Source of the DNA: DASXMT01 sp963781305 | GTDB taxonomy: Bacteria; Actinomycetota; Acidimicrobiia; Acidimicrobiales; RAAP-2 | NCBI GenBank assembly: GCA_963781305.1 | Contig: CAWAFL010000001.1 | Location: 1,054,001 to 1,118,000, forward strand | Direction: 5' to 3' | Length of the DNA: 64,000 nucleotides | Shown here: positions 43,515-52,279 of the stretch, in pieces | Layout of the letters: every line of letters begins with the position of its first letter | Position numbering within the stretch: position 1 is the first letter of the stretch | Position numbers and translations under genes: made by a program | The notes under the pieces: model-generated | The model's database searches: none | Seen by the model: the letters and a program-made list of their open reading frames with translations, nothing else | Told to the model about the DNA's origin: nothing

Positions 43515-44734
43515 GACGGGCGTACAAGTTCCGCCTGCGGCCCACCAAGGGCCAACACGTGGCGTTGCAGGCGTGTCTTGACGCTCATCGCGAGTTGTAC
43601 AACGCCGCGCTCCAAGAGCGCCGGGATGCCTACGACCGAACCGTGCAGCGCTCGCCGGGGTACTACGGGGATCACCGGGAAAAGATGCCCGTTCGCTATG
43701 GCACCCAGTCGGCACAACTGAAAGAGATCCGTTCGGTGCGTCCGGAGATGGCCCGGTGGTCGTTCTCGTCGGAGCAGGCCACGTTGCGTCGTCTCGACAA
43801 GGCGTTCAGGGCGTTCTTCTCCCGGGTGGAGAAAGTTGGGACGCCTGGCTATCCCCGTTTTCGGGCCGCCCATCGCTTCGACAGCGTGGAGTGGCCCAAA
43901 GACGGTGACGGGTGCCGGTGGAAGCCCGAGGCGGGGCGGGTCTATCTCCAAGGCGTCGGGGACGTGAAGGTCACAGCCCATCGGATCGTGCAGGGTCGGG
44001 TGAAGACCGTCCAGGTTCGCCGGGAGGGCCGTAAGTGGATGGTGGTGCTGTCCTGTGATGATGTTCCGGTTCGGCTTCTGCAGCCGACCGGAGAAGTGCT
44101 TGGCATTGACGTGGGCATCGCCAGCTTCGCCACCACGTCGCAGGGAGACCACATCGACAACCCCAACAGCGGACGGAACGCAGCGGACAAGCTCGCCGGC
44201 GCCCAACGGGTCCTCGCCCGCAAGAAACGGGGATCGAACAATCGTCGGGACGCTCGCGAGACGGTGGCCAAAGGCCACCGCAAGATCGCCAACCAACGAC
44301 GGGATTTCCACCACAAGACCGCCCGCCAACTGGTGGGCAGCTACGACGTGATCGCCGTCGAGGTTCTCACCATCGCCAACATGGTCAAGCGGCCCAAGCC
44401 CCGTCCCGACCCCGATTGCCCCGGAAGCTACCTGCCCAACGGGGCAGCGGCCAAGGCCGGGCTGAACAGAAGCATCTCCGATGCGGGCTGGGGAGCCTTT
44501 GTCACCATCCTGTGCGCCAAAGCGGAAGAAGCTGGACGCACAGTGATAGGCGTCGATCCCCGGCACACCTCCGACCGCTGTGGCCGTTGCGGTCACACCG
44601 CCAAAGAGAACCGCGTCAGCCAGGCAGTGTTCCGATGTCAGGCGTGCAGTTACAGTGCCCACGCCGACGAACACGCGGCAACCAACATCCTCCGGGCTGG
44701 ACTGGCCCTTCTCGCAGCCGACCAAGCTGCGTGA
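43511..44734 (+). CDS. tnpB: TnpB RNA-guided nuclease of IS200/IS605 family
   Basis: A 407-residue TnpB. It begins RRAYKFRLRPTKGQ, the wedge-domain start. The RuvC triad is complete: D in VLGIDVGIASFAT, E in VIAVEVLTIANM, and D in SAHADEHAATNI. The zinc finger CGRCGH...CQAC lies between the last two. Family members cut DNA guided by an RNA made from the element's 3' end, which keeps the element at its site. Guide RNA would come from the last part of this gene and the right end, and the target would match sequence after 44761. GTG 43511 is supported by the family start. All catalytic residues are intact. Confidence 0.92.
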   Translation: MRRAYKFRLRPTKGQHVALQACLDAHRELYNAALQERRDAYDRTVQRSPGYYGDHREKMPVRYGTQSAQLKEIRSVRPEMARWSFSSEQATLRRLDKAFRAFFSRVEKVGTPGYPRFRAAHRFDSVEWPKDGDGCRWKPEAGRVYLQGVGDVKVTAHRIVQGRVKTVQVRREGRKWMVVLSCDDVPVRLLQPTGEVLGIDVGIASFATTSQGDHIDNPNSGRNAADKLAGAQRVLARKKRGSNNRRDARETVAKGHRKIANQRRDFHHKTARQLVGSYDVIAVEVLTIANMVKRPKPRPDPDCPGSYLPNGAAAKAGLNRSISDAGWGAFVTILCAKAEEAGRTVIGVDPRHTSDRCGRCGHTAKENRVSQAVFRCQACSYSAHADEHAATNILRAGLALLAADQAA

Positions 44735-44741
44735 AAAGAAG

Positions 44742-44761
44742 CTGGCGGCTTGAGCCGTCAG
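44742..44761 (+). repeat. right-end hairpin of the TnpB element
   Basis: CTGGCGGCTTGAGCCGTCAG folds like the left copy, with loop TG in place of TT. It lies eight bases after the tnpB stop. In characterised TnpB systems the guide-RNA scaffold ends at this edge, and the bases that follow act as guide. Confidence 0.8.
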
Positions 44762-44781
44762 AGAAGTCACAACGATCACCA

Positions 44782-44839
44782 CTGTTTCACGGCGTCACGG
44801 CCAGTGCCGCCTGTTTCACGGCGTCACGGCCAGTGCCGC
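44782..44839. repeat. 29-base exact tandem duplication at a gene 3' end
   Basis: The unit starting CTGTTTCACGGCGTCACGGC is present twice in direct tandem (44782-44810 and 44811-44839). The right copy contains the last codons and TGA stop of the ligase at 44816-46369; the left copy repeats them beyond the stop. It lies 20 bases from the TnpB element. Confidence 0.9.
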
Positions 44840-46369
44840 CGCCCGAGCCTTGAGCGCGGTCCGATCGGGCTTGCCCGCGGCGAGCAACGGTACCTCTCCC
44901 ACCTGCACGACCACCTCGGGCGTCTTGAACCGGGCCACGCCTTGCTCGGCGAACCACCGGCGGCACTCGGCCACGTCGATCTCCGATCGGGCGACCACGA
45001 AGGCCACCACCCGCTCGCCCAGGCGCTCGTCGGGGCGCCCGACCACTACGGCCTGGGAGATCGTGGGGTGGAGCTCGAGGGCATGCTCGACCTCGGTGGA
45101 GGAGATGTTCTCCCCCCCTCTGATGATCAGCTCCTTGATCCGGCCGGTGATGGTCAGCCAGCCCTGATCGTCCAGGATCCCGAGGTCGCCGCTCCGAAAC
45201 CAACCTCGGTACATGGAAGCCGACGTGTCGGACTCCTCGCCGTATCCTGCGAACAGCTCGGGTCCCCTGATCAGTACCTCGCCTGCCTGCCCCGGCGACC
45301 GCCACCGCCCGCTCAACGGGTCGATGACGCGGATCTCGGCCTGGCCCACTGCTCGCCCATCGGTGTCCCGGCAACGGTCCTGCGGGTCGAGGTTCGTGCA
45401 CGTCGAGACGGTGGGGGCCTCCGTCGACCCGTAGCTGCGCTTGACGATGGCGCCGAGCCCCTCGTGGGCCGCGTCGATGAAGGCGGGGCTGACCCCCATC
45501 ATCCCGCTCGACACCACCCGCATACTCGCCACCGCGGCCGAGCTGAAACCGGGCGCCTCCATGACGGCCGTGAACATGGTCGGTGGGCCGATCATGAAGC
45601 TGACGTGCTCGGCGCCCATGAGGTGCAGGCCCCGCTCCACGTCCCACCGCTCCATGAGCACCGTGCGCATCGCCGCGGTGCCTGGCACCAGCACGCCGTT
45701 GAGCAATCCGGAGACGTGGGCCAGGGGCGCCGGCATGAGCACGGCGTCGCCGCCGGACAAGCCGTGCACCCCGGTCATGGTGAGCGATTTGTAGGCCAGG
45801 CTCCGGTGGGTGTGGAGCACGGCCTTGGGCTGGCCCGTCGACCCAGAAGTGAAGATCACTACGGCCAGGTCGGACGGACGGTTGGGGCTGGTGTGGACCG
45901 CGGGGCCGGTCATGAGTTGGTCGAAGCGAGCGTCGGCTCCGCTGCGGACGAGCACCGCCCCGTCCCGCTCGGCCAAAGGCAGGGTCGACGAAGCGAATGC
46001 CACCGCCGGTTCGAGCACGTCGACCATGTGCTCCACCTCGGCCGCTCCCATCTGATGATGGAGGGGAGCAGCCACCGCTCCGCACCGCCAACAGGCACGA
46101 AAGAGCACGAGCGCCTCGAGCCAGTTGGGCAGCTGCCAGGTAACCACGTCGCCACGACGGATACCGCTCCGGCGCAGGCCGCCGGCCAGCCCGGCCACCA
46201 TGTGCTCGAGCTGGTCGGCGTCGATACGTCGGTCGCCGTCGACCACGGCCGGTCCCGAGCCCACCGGGCGAGAAGTGATGAGGGCGTCGAGCGTAGGCAC
46301 GTCCCAGGCCCCGTTGGGCTGCCGATACCGGGGGGCACCCGGCGGCCGGTAGGTGGCTCGGAGCTTCAT
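44816..46369 (-). CDS. AMP-dependent acyl-CoA ligase (paralogue of 32188-33774)
   Basis: A 517-residue ligase very similar to the one at 32188-33774. Motifs are VIFTSGSTGQPKAVLHTHRSL near residue 175, YGSTEAPTVSTCT near 320, GWFRSGDLGILDDQGW near 395, GRIKELIIRGGENI near 412 and the lysine in AAGKPDR at the end. Start ATG 46369 (MKLRATYRP) aligns with the paralogue. Its final codons are duplicated beyond the stop. It is a single gene divergent from an LLM oxidoreductase. The paralogues probably act on related acids. Confidence 0.9.
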   Translation of the reverse strand: MKLRATYRPPGAPRYRQPNGAWDVPTLDALITSRPVGSGPAVVDGDRRIDADQLEHMVAGLAGGLRRSGIRRGDVVTWQLPNWLEALVLFRACWRCGAVAAPLHHQMGAAEVEHMVDVLEPAVAFASSTLPLAERDGAVLVRSGADARFDQLMTGPAVHTSPNRPSDLAVVIFTSGSTGQPKAVLHTHRSLAYKSLTMTGVHGLSGGDAVLMPAPLAHVSGLLNGVLVPGTAAMRTVLMERWDVERGLHLMGAEHVSFMIGPPTMFTAVMEAPGFSSAAVASMRVVSSGMMGVSPAFIDAAHEGLGAIVKRSYGSTEAPTVSTCTNLDPQDRCRDTDGRAVGQAEIRVIDPLSGRWRSPGQAGEVLIRGPELFAGYGEESDTSASMYRGWFRSGDLGILDDQGWLTITGRIKELIIRGGENISSTEVEHALELHPTISQAVVVGRPDERLGERVVAFVVARSEIDVAECRRWFAEQGVARFKTPEVVVQVGEVPLLAAGKPDRTALKARAAALAVTP

Positions 46370-46514
46370 GAGAGGGCAAACACTACCGGCCCCCGTACGG
46401 ACGCCGGGACGCGTCGCTTCGTTCGCCGTCGACTTCCTCTTCACCATGAGGGCGGGACATGGCCGGTGGTAGCGTCGCTGAGCCGAACGTGACACCGGGG
46501 GAACAGGAGACAGC

Positions 46515-47420
46515 ATGGTGACCGAGCGACCGTTGCAGGTGGGCATCGCAACTCCCGTACTCACCATGCTGCCCGATGCCCATGCCGCTTGGGAGGTCGA
46601 TGGCACCATCGACGACGTCGCCACCCTCGCGACCGCAGCCGACCGGCTCGGCTACTCGCACCTGACCTGTAGCGAGCACGTCATCGTCCCCCCCGACATT
46701 GCCACCGTTCGCGGCAGCCGGTACTGGGACCCCCTGTCCACCTTCGGCTACCTGGCCGCGGTCACCACCGGGATCCGCTTCAGCACCAACGTGCTGGTAC
46801 TGGGCTATCACCACCCGCTGGAGATCGCCAAGCGTTATGGCACGCTCGACCAGGTAACAGGGGGCCGGCTGACACTTGGTCTGGGCGTCGGTTCGCTCAA
46901 AGAGGAGTTCGACCTGTTGGGTGCGGCGTTCGACGACCGGGGCGCCCGCGCCGACGACGCGTTACGGGCGCTTCGGGCTTCGCTTTCACAAGCGCAGCCT
47001 GAGTACGCCGGGACGTACTACCAATTCTCCGACGTCGTCGTGGACCCTTGCGCCCGCCAATCTGCGGTTCCCCTGTGGATCGGTGGGCGGACGGCCCGAT
47101 CGCTCCGTCGTGCCGTCGAGCTGGGAGACGGTTGGGTACCCTTTGGGCTCGGCACCGCGGAGATGGGCGCCATGATCGCTACCGCCCGGGAAACTGCGGC
47201 CTGGGCCGCTCGACCGGGACCATTGGAGATCGTGCTGGGCAACGCCCGGCCGGTGGACCCCATCGACGATCCCGAGGGCGCCGTCCAGATCGTCGACCGG
47301 CTGGCCGACGCCGGGGCCACCGGGCTGCAACTGCGCTTCGTGCATCACTCCCTGACCCACTACGTGGAGCAGTTGGAGGCCATGGCCCAGCTCATGTCCC
47401 TTGATGCGCGAATGGCCTGA
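46515..47420 (+). CDS. LLM class F420-dependent oxidoreductase
   Basis: A 301-residue luciferase-like oxidoreductase of the type often labelled TIGR03619 (F420-dependent). It has VGIATPVLTMLPDAH at the start, LTCSEHVIVPPDIA near residue 52, GIRFSTNVLVLGYHHPLEIAKRYG near 85, and DQVTGGRLTLGLGVGSLKEEFDLLG near 112. ATG 46515 follows AGGAG. It is divergent from the ligase and is followed by a P450 93 bases downstream. Hydride transfer with F420 is inferred from family. Confidence 0.87.
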   Translation: MVTERPLQVGIATPVLTMLPDAHAAWEVDGTIDDVATLATAADRLGYSHLTCSEHVIVPPDIATVRGSRYWDPLSTFGYLAAVTTGIRFSTNVLVLGYHHPLEIAKRYGTLDQVTGGRLTLGLGVGSLKEEFDLLGAAFDDRGARADDALRALRASLSQAQPEYAGTYYQFSDVVVDPCARQSAVPLWIGGRTARSLRRAVELGDGWVPFGLGTAEMGAMIATARETAAWAARPGPLEIVLGNARPVDPIDDPEGAVQIVDRLADAGATGLQLRFVHHSLTHYVEQLEAMAQLMSLDARMA

Positions 47421-47512
47421 GCAAGGAGCACCCTCGTTCTCACAGGGGATACCATGGGCCACGTTGGCTCGTGGGCACTAGATCTGATCGCCCGATCCCG
47501 GGGAGGGACACT

Positions 47513-48736
47513 ATGTCTGATGTCGCAGTGAGCGAAGCGCCGCTCGAGTTCGATCCGTTCTCGGACGAGTACTTCAACGGCCCCTACGACCTGTATCGGC
47601 GGATGCGGGACGAGTCACCGGTCTACTTCAACGAGAAGTACGGCTTCTGGGCCTTGTTCCGCCACGAGGACGTCAGCGCCGCCCACAAGGACTGGCAGAC
47701 CTTCTCGAGCAGCCACGGCGTCGACCTGTCCACCCTGAGCACCGACCCCGAGGTGATCAAGATGTACCGGTCCATCATCATGATGGACCCGCCCGAGCAC
47801 GACCGGCTCCGGGCTCTGGTCAGCAGGGTGTTCACCCCCCGGGCCGTGGGCGCCCTCGAGCCCATGGTCCGAGAGGTCATCCAGTCCTTCCTCGCTCCCT
47901 TCGACGACGCCGACTCCTTTGATGCCGTGGCCGACTTCAGCGCCCCTTTCCCGGTCGAGATCATCTCCCGGATGCTGGGCGTGCCCGAGGGAGAGCGCCA
48001 GCAGATCCGCCACTGGCTCGACTTGTCGCTCCACCGCGAGCCCGGGCAGATGGACCCGACCCCCGAGGGGATTCAGGCCGGTATTGATGGGGGCCTCTAC
48101 TGGTTCCAGCTGGCCGACGAGAAGCGACGCAACCCGGGCGACGACATGATCAGCCGCCTCACCCAGGTAGAGGTGGACCGCGGCGACGGGGAGATGACCC
48201 GGCTGGACAACGAGGAGATCGCCGGGTTCGCCAGCCTCCTCGGGGGAGCAGGGGCCGAGACGGTGACCAAGCTGGTGGGGAACGCCGTCGTGCTCTTCCA
48301 CCGCAACCCGGGCGAGTACCAAAAGCTGGTCGACGATGCCTCCAAGATCCCCACGGCCGTGGAGGAGATCCTGCGCTACTACCCGCCGTCGCAGTACCAG
48401 GGCCGGTTCTCGGTGAGGGACTCCGTCTACAGCGGGGTCGATGTCCCGGCCGGCTACCCCACCATCCTGATCACGGGCTCGGCTACCCGGGACGAGCGCT
48501 TCTACGACGATCCCGACACGTTCAACGTCGAGCGGACGCCGAGCCTGGCCCTCGGACTGGGGTACGGCATCCACAGCTGCCTGGGGGCGGCCCTGGCTCG
48601 CATGGAGAGCCGCATCGCCATCGAGGAACTGGCCACTCGGTGGCCCCACTTCGAGGTCGACGAGGCCGGCACCACCCGGGTCCACATGTCCAACGTGGCC
48701 GGCTACGGCAACGTCCCCATGCACCGGGCCAGCTGA
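47513..48736 (+). CDS. cytochrome P450 monooxygenase
   Basis: A 407-residue class I P450. The I-helix motif is LLGGAGAETVTKL near residue 245, ExxR is in EEILRYYPP near 290, and the heme loop is GLGYGIHSCLGAALAR near 345 with the cysteine ligand. The N-terminus DPFSDEYFNGPYDLYRRMRD resembles the broken P450 at 16203-16501. ATG 47513 is chosen over the 14-codon upstream extension because of GGGAGGG seven bases before it. It converges on the SDR at 48779. Substrate unknown; a ferredoxin partner is encoded 11 kb away. Confidence 0.92.
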   Translation: MSDVAVSEAPLEFDPFSDEYFNGPYDLYRRMRDESPVYFNEKYGFWALFRHEDVSAAHKDWQTFSSSHGVDLSTLSTDPEVIKMYRSIIMMDPPEHDRLRALVSRVFTPRAVGALEPMVREVIQSFLAPFDDADSFDAVADFSAPFPVEIISRMLGVPEGERQQIRHWLDLSLHREPGQMDPTPEGIQAGIDGGLYWFQLADEKRRNPGDDMISRLTQVEVDRGDGEMTRLDNEEIAGFASLLGGAGAETVTKLVGNAVVLFHRNPGEYQKLVDDASKIPTAVEEILRYYPPSQYQGRFSVRDSVYSGVDVPAGYPTILITGSATRDERFYDDPDTFNVERTPSLALGLGYGIHSCLGAALARMESRIAIEELATRWPHFEVDEAGTTRVHMSNVAGYGNVPMHRAS

Positions 48737-48778
48737 GCCCGCCCGCCTCCACGAGTCCGCTCGCTCTGCCGGTCACGA

Positions 48779-49579
48779 TTACTCCATCGGAGGTCCGCCG
48801 ATCTGGGGCCCGCCGTTGACCGAAAAGGTCTCGCCGCTGACGTACGAGGACTCGTCACTGGCCAGATAGAAGATCGCCCGGGCCACGTCGATCGGCTCGC
48901 CCACCCGCCCCAGTGGGATGCCGGACTGGAGGACGTCCGGGTCGATGCCGGCGACCTCCCACGCGTCGACGGCGCGCTCCGAAGCCACGAGTCCAACGGC
49001 CACGCAGTTCGCCCGGATCCCGTAACGGCCCCATTCAGCCGCGGTGACCCGCGTAAACATTTGCAGGGCGCTCTTGGCCGCGCTGTACCCCGCTCCATAA
49101 CGCACCCCCGAGACCCCCGCACCCGAGGAGACGTTGACGATCACGCCCGAACGCTGGCGGATCATGTGCCGTCCGACTTCACGGGTGGCGATGAAGGGTC
49201 CTCGAACGTTCAACGAGAACGTCGAGTCCCAGGCCCGGGTGGGCAGGTCCTCCAGCGGCCCCATGCGGGTTCCTCCCGCGTTGTTCACCAGGATGTCAAT
49301 GCGACCGAACTCCTCGATGGTCCGGGTGACCAGCGCGACGATCGAGTCCTCGTCCTTGACATCGGTCGGCACGGCAACGGCACGGCTGCTGTCGCCGGCG
49401 TTGATCTCGCCGGCTACGGCATCGAGTTGCTCTGCCGTGCGAGCAGCCAGGACGACCCCGGCCGCGTTCCTGGCTGCGAATAGCCGTGCGGTGGCCGCGC
49501 CGATACCGGTGCCACCACCGGTGATGACAGCCACCTTCCCCTGAAGCCCACTGCTCCCAACTTCGGGCACGGTGCTCAC
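48779..49579 (-). CDS. short-chain dehydrogenase/reductase
   Basis: A 266-residue classical SDR. It has ITGGGTGIGAATARL near residue 19, NNAGGTRMGP near 98, the serine in NVSSGAGVSG near 148, and YSAAK near 161. AARTA after the second strand suggests NADP(H). GTG 49579 overlaps the ligase stop (GTGA), so ligase and SDR are translated together. It may oxidise a hydroxyacyl-CoA made downstream of that ligase. Confidence 0.88.
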   Translation of the reverse strand: MSTVPEVGSSGLQGKVAVITGGGTGIGAATARLFAARNAAGVVLAARTAEQLDAVAGEINAGDSSRAVAVPTDVKDEDSIVALVTRTIEEFGRIDILVNNAGGTRMGPLEDLPTRAWDSTFSLNVRGPFIATREVGRHMIRQRSGVIVNVSSGAGVSGVRYGAGYSAAKSALQMFTRVTAAEWGRYGIRANCVAVGLVASERAVDAWEVAGIDPDVLQSGIPLGRVGEPIDVARAIFYLASDESSYVSGETFSVNGGPQIGGPPME

Positions 49580-51132
49580 AGCACCCGGGTGGCCCGGCCC
49601 TCCCAATAGCGGTCCCGGACCTTCGCCTTGTAGAGCTTGCCGTTGTCGAGCCTCGGCAACTGGGGGTCGAAGTCGAACGAGCGGGGGCGCTTGTACCCAG
49701 CTAGCCGGGTCTCGCACCAACGCTGCAGCTGGGCGGTGAGCGCGTCGCCGGCGTCGTCCCAGTTGACCGGTTGCACCACCGCCTTCACCTCCTCGCCCAT
49801 GTCCTCGTTGGGCACCCCGAAGACGGCCACGTCGAGGACCTGGGGATGGGCGAGCAGGACGTCCTCGATCTCCTGGGGATAGACGTTGACCCCTCCCGAC
49901 ACGATCATGTACGCCAGCCGGTCGGTCAGGTAGAGGTATCCGTCGTCGTCGACCTTCCCGATGTCGCCCAGCGACCGCCAGGTCGGATGGTCGGGGTGCT
50001 GGGCGCCAGCGGTCTTGGCCGAGTCGCCGTGGTACTCGAAGGTGGCGGAGGGGTCCTCGAAGTAGACGGTGCCGACTTCACCGGTGGGAAGCTCCTGGCC
50101 CTGCTGGTCACAAATGTGGATCTCCGCCTGATAGGCGGCCCGACCCACCGATCCCTTGTGGCCCAACCATTCCTCCGAGGTGATCGATGTGCTGCCGAAG
50201 TTCTCCGTCCCGGCGTAGTACTCCTCGATGATCGGGCCCCACCAAGCGATCATCTGCTCCTTCACGTACACCGGACAGGGGGCGGCTGCGTGGGTGACCA
50301 CCCGCTGGCTCGAGAGGTCGTAGGCCATCCGCTCGTCCTCGGGCAGCTTCAACATGCGAACGAACATGGTCGGCACCCACTGGCTGTGGGTGACCCGTTC
50401 CCGCTCGATGAGGGCCAGGGCATCGGCCGCATCGAAGCGCTCCATCACCACTACCGTGCCGCCGATGCTGTGCACGGCCAGGGAGACCCGAAGTGGGGCA
50501 GCGTGGTAGAGGGGGGCAGGGCTGAGAAAGACCATGTCCTCGCCGAAGCCCCAGCGGGCCCGGCTGTGCTCGCCGATCTCCCACTCCCCGAGCGGGGAGT
50601 CCTCCGGCGGCAGCGGGAACTTGATCCCCTTGGGCTGACCGGTGGTGCCCGAGCTGTAGAGCATGACCATGCCCCGGACCTCGACTTCGAGGGGCGCGGT
50701 CGACTGCGATGCGACCTCGCGTTCGTAGGAGCGGTGGCCGGGTGTCATTCCCTCGACCATGAACCGATGCTCCACCGCCGGGGTCAGCTCCCGGAGCTGA
50801 TCGGCCACCCCGGCCAGGGAGGCGCTGGTGACCAGCACAGTCGCCCCGCAATCGTTCACGATGTACGCGGCCTCGGCCGCGGTGAGATGGGAGTTGACCG
50901 CCGTCACGTAGAGTCCCGAGCGCATGGCCGCCCACACCACCTCGAAGTACCGGCCGTGGTTCTCCATCATCACCGCGTAGTGGTCGCCCCGGCGAAGTCC
51001 CAGCCCCCACAGCAGCCGGGCGAACTGGTTCGACCGCTCGTTGAGCTCCCGATAGGTAATGACCTGGCCGGAACCGCCCATGACCACGGCGGCCCGGTCC
51101 GGGGCCGTGGTGGCAAAGTCCCCTATGTACAT
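49576..51132 (-). CDS. AMP-dependent acyl-CoA ligase (FadD4-like)
   Basis: A 518-residue ligase with MVMLYSSGTTGQPKGIKFPL near residue 165, YYAGTENFGSTSIT near 315, TWRSLGDIGKVDDDGY near 385, LTDRLAYMIVSGGVNVYPQEIE near 405 and LDNGKLYKAKVRD at the end, where the lysine is kept. The pattern AGTEN in place of YGxTE is typical of the FadD4 or bile-acid-ligase-like branch. It lies 14 bases after the crotonase and four bases into the SDR: a crotonase, ligase, SDR unit. Substrate unknown. Confidence 0.9.
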   Translation of the reverse strand: MYIGDFATTAPDRAAVVMGGSGQVITYRELNERSNQFARLLWGLGLRRGDHYAVMMENHGRYFEVVWAAMRSGLYVTAVNSHLTAAEAAYIVNDCGATVLVTSASLAGVADQLRELTPAVEHRFMVEGMTPGHRSYEREVASQSTAPLEVEVRGMVMLYSSGTTGQPKGIKFPLPPEDSPLGEWEIGEHSRARWGFGEDMVFLSPAPLYHAAPLRVSLAVHSIGGTVVVMERFDAADALALIERERVTHSQWVPTMFVRMLKLPEDERMAYDLSSQRVVTHAAAPCPVYVKEQMIAWWGPIIEEYYAGTENFGSTSITSEEWLGHKGSVGRAAYQAEIHICDQQGQELPTGEVGTVYFEDPSATFEYHGDSAKTAGAQHPDHPTWRSLGDIGKVDDDGYLYLTDRLAYMIVSGGVNVYPQEIEDVLLAHPQVLDVAVFGVPNEDMGEEVKAVVQPVNWDDAGDALTAQLQRWCETRLAGYKRPRSFDFDPQLPRLDNGKLYKAKVRDRYWEGRATRVL

Positions 51133-51146
51133 GGTGCTGCGCCCGA

Positions 51147-52052
51147 TCAGCGGGCGGGCACGGGGCCCTCGACGGCATCGGGCACGGCCAGCCTGACCGG
51201 CGTCGGTTTCCGCCAGTCGGCCACACCGTCCTCGGGCACGGCGACCGGGTACTTGTTCTCATGGACCTCGGCCCAATGGGAGTGGTTCAGCTGGTGCAGG
51301 GTGAAGCAGGCCTGCAAGGCGTTGTAGAAGCCCATGTTGTCGACCGACTGGTTCACCGACTCCTTGATGAGGAGGGCGGTGACGGTGGGCCGCTCGGCGA
51401 TGCGGCGGGCGAAGGCCAACGTCTGCTCATCGAGCTCGTCGGTCGGGAAGATCTTGCTCACCATGCCCAGGCGATGTGCTTCCTGGATGTCGATGGCGTC
51501 ACCGGTCAGCATGAGCTCCTTGGCTTTCCTGGGCCCGAACTCCCACGGGTGGCCGAAGTACTCCACCCCGCACATCCCGAGGCGAGTGCCCACGACATCG
51601 GCGAACAACACATTCTCTGCACCCACGATGAGGTCGCAGGCCCACATCAACATCAGGCCGGCGGCGAACACCGTTCCCTGCACCTGGGCGATGGTGATCT
51701 TGCGCAGGTTGCGCCAGCGCAGCGTGTTCTGGAAGTAGTAGTGCCACTCCTGCAGCATGCGGGCCTCCGCACCCTCCCGGGAGCCCCCATTGATCGAGCT
51801 GGTCGGGTGGCTGGTCCGCTCTTCGATGGCCTGGGCCGAGCCCATGTCGTGGCCGGACGAGAAGAGGGGGCCGGTACCCCCCAGGATGACCACTCGGACC
51901 TCGTCGTCCTCCTCGGCCCGGCGGAAGGCGTCGTCCAGCTCGACGAGCAAGCCGCGGTTCTGCGCGTTCCGGGTGTCGGGGCGGTCGAGCATGATCCGGA
52001 CGATGCGTCCCTCATCGAGCTGCTCGAACTGTATGTACTTGTACTCGGGCAT
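51147..52052 (-). CDS. enoyl-CoA hydratase/isomerase family protein
   Basis: A 301-residue crotonase. The first loop is LFSSGHDMGSAQAI near residue 68, the oxyanion region is AQVQGTVFAAGLMLMWACDLI near 140, and GVEYFGHPWEFGPRKAKELML follows. Glutamates are present at two plausible hydratase positions (GVE, WEF). It is about 30 residues longer than the usual 260, mostly in an inserted loop after residue 75 and in the tail. ATG 52052 is supported by an AGAGGAC site. It leads the crotonase-ligase-SDR unit. Confidence 0.88.
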   Translation of the reverse strand: MPEYKYIQFEQLDEGRIVRIMLDRPDTRNAQNRGLLVELDDAFRRAEEDDEVRVVILGGTGPLFSSGHDMGSAQAIEERTSHPTSSINGGSREGAEARMLQEWHYYFQNTLRWRNLRKITIAQVQGTVFAAGLMLMWACDLIVGAENVLFADVVGTRLGMCGVEYFGHPWEFGPRKAKELMLTGDAIDIQEAHRLGMVSKIFPTDELDEQTLAFARRIAERPTVTALLIKESVNQSVDNMGFYNALQACFTLHQLNHSHWAEVHENKYPVAVPEDGVADWRKPTPVRLAVPDAVEGPVPAR

Positions 52053-52202
52053 TGTCGTGTCCTCTCCCTCTTTGTACTGGTCGACCATCACGACGTCGAG
52101 CCAGAAAGCCCGAGTCGAAGTCCCTCCCGATCGACGGCGATCACGGTATACCGCGCCGGCCAGCCTGGGGCCAGCCCTTCCGTCTCTCGACCACACAACT
52201 TG

Positions 52203-52256
52203 TCAACCACCTAATTTCTCAACCACCTAATTTCTCAACCACCTAATTTCTCAACC
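52203..52256. repeat. 16-base tandem repeat after a ligase stop
   Basis: TCAACCACCTAATTTC occurs three times exactly (52203-52250) and a fourth copy breaks off. Degenerate parts continue up to the ligase stop at 52280. It is AT-richer than the genome. Read on the coding strand, each copy holds a TGA, as does the stop region GTGGTTGAG. Confidence 0.9.
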
Positions 52257-52279
52257 ATGCTGCATCTCAACTCAACCAC

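Larger units (their letters stand above)
43233..44761 (+). mobile_element. TnpB-only IS200/IS605-type element with hairpin ends
   Basis: The element runs between two nearly identical 20-base hairpin sequences and carries tnpB plus a 60-codon frame coupled to it. There is no tnpA transposase, so it needs one in trans. No terminal inverted repeat or target duplication is expected for this group, and none is seen. The boundaries are estimated from the hairpins; true ends could lie a few tens of bases further out. It sits in a gap between genes and harms none. Confidence 0.75.

Noticed and set aside
46383..46814. Minus-strand frame of 143 codons upstream of the LLM oxidoreductase
   Set aside because: It runs antisense through the start of the oxidoreductase and has no family sequence.
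52203..52256. CRISPR array
   Set aside because: The copies are head to tail with no spacers and are only 16 bases long, so it is a plain tandem repeat; the same holds for the other repeats.
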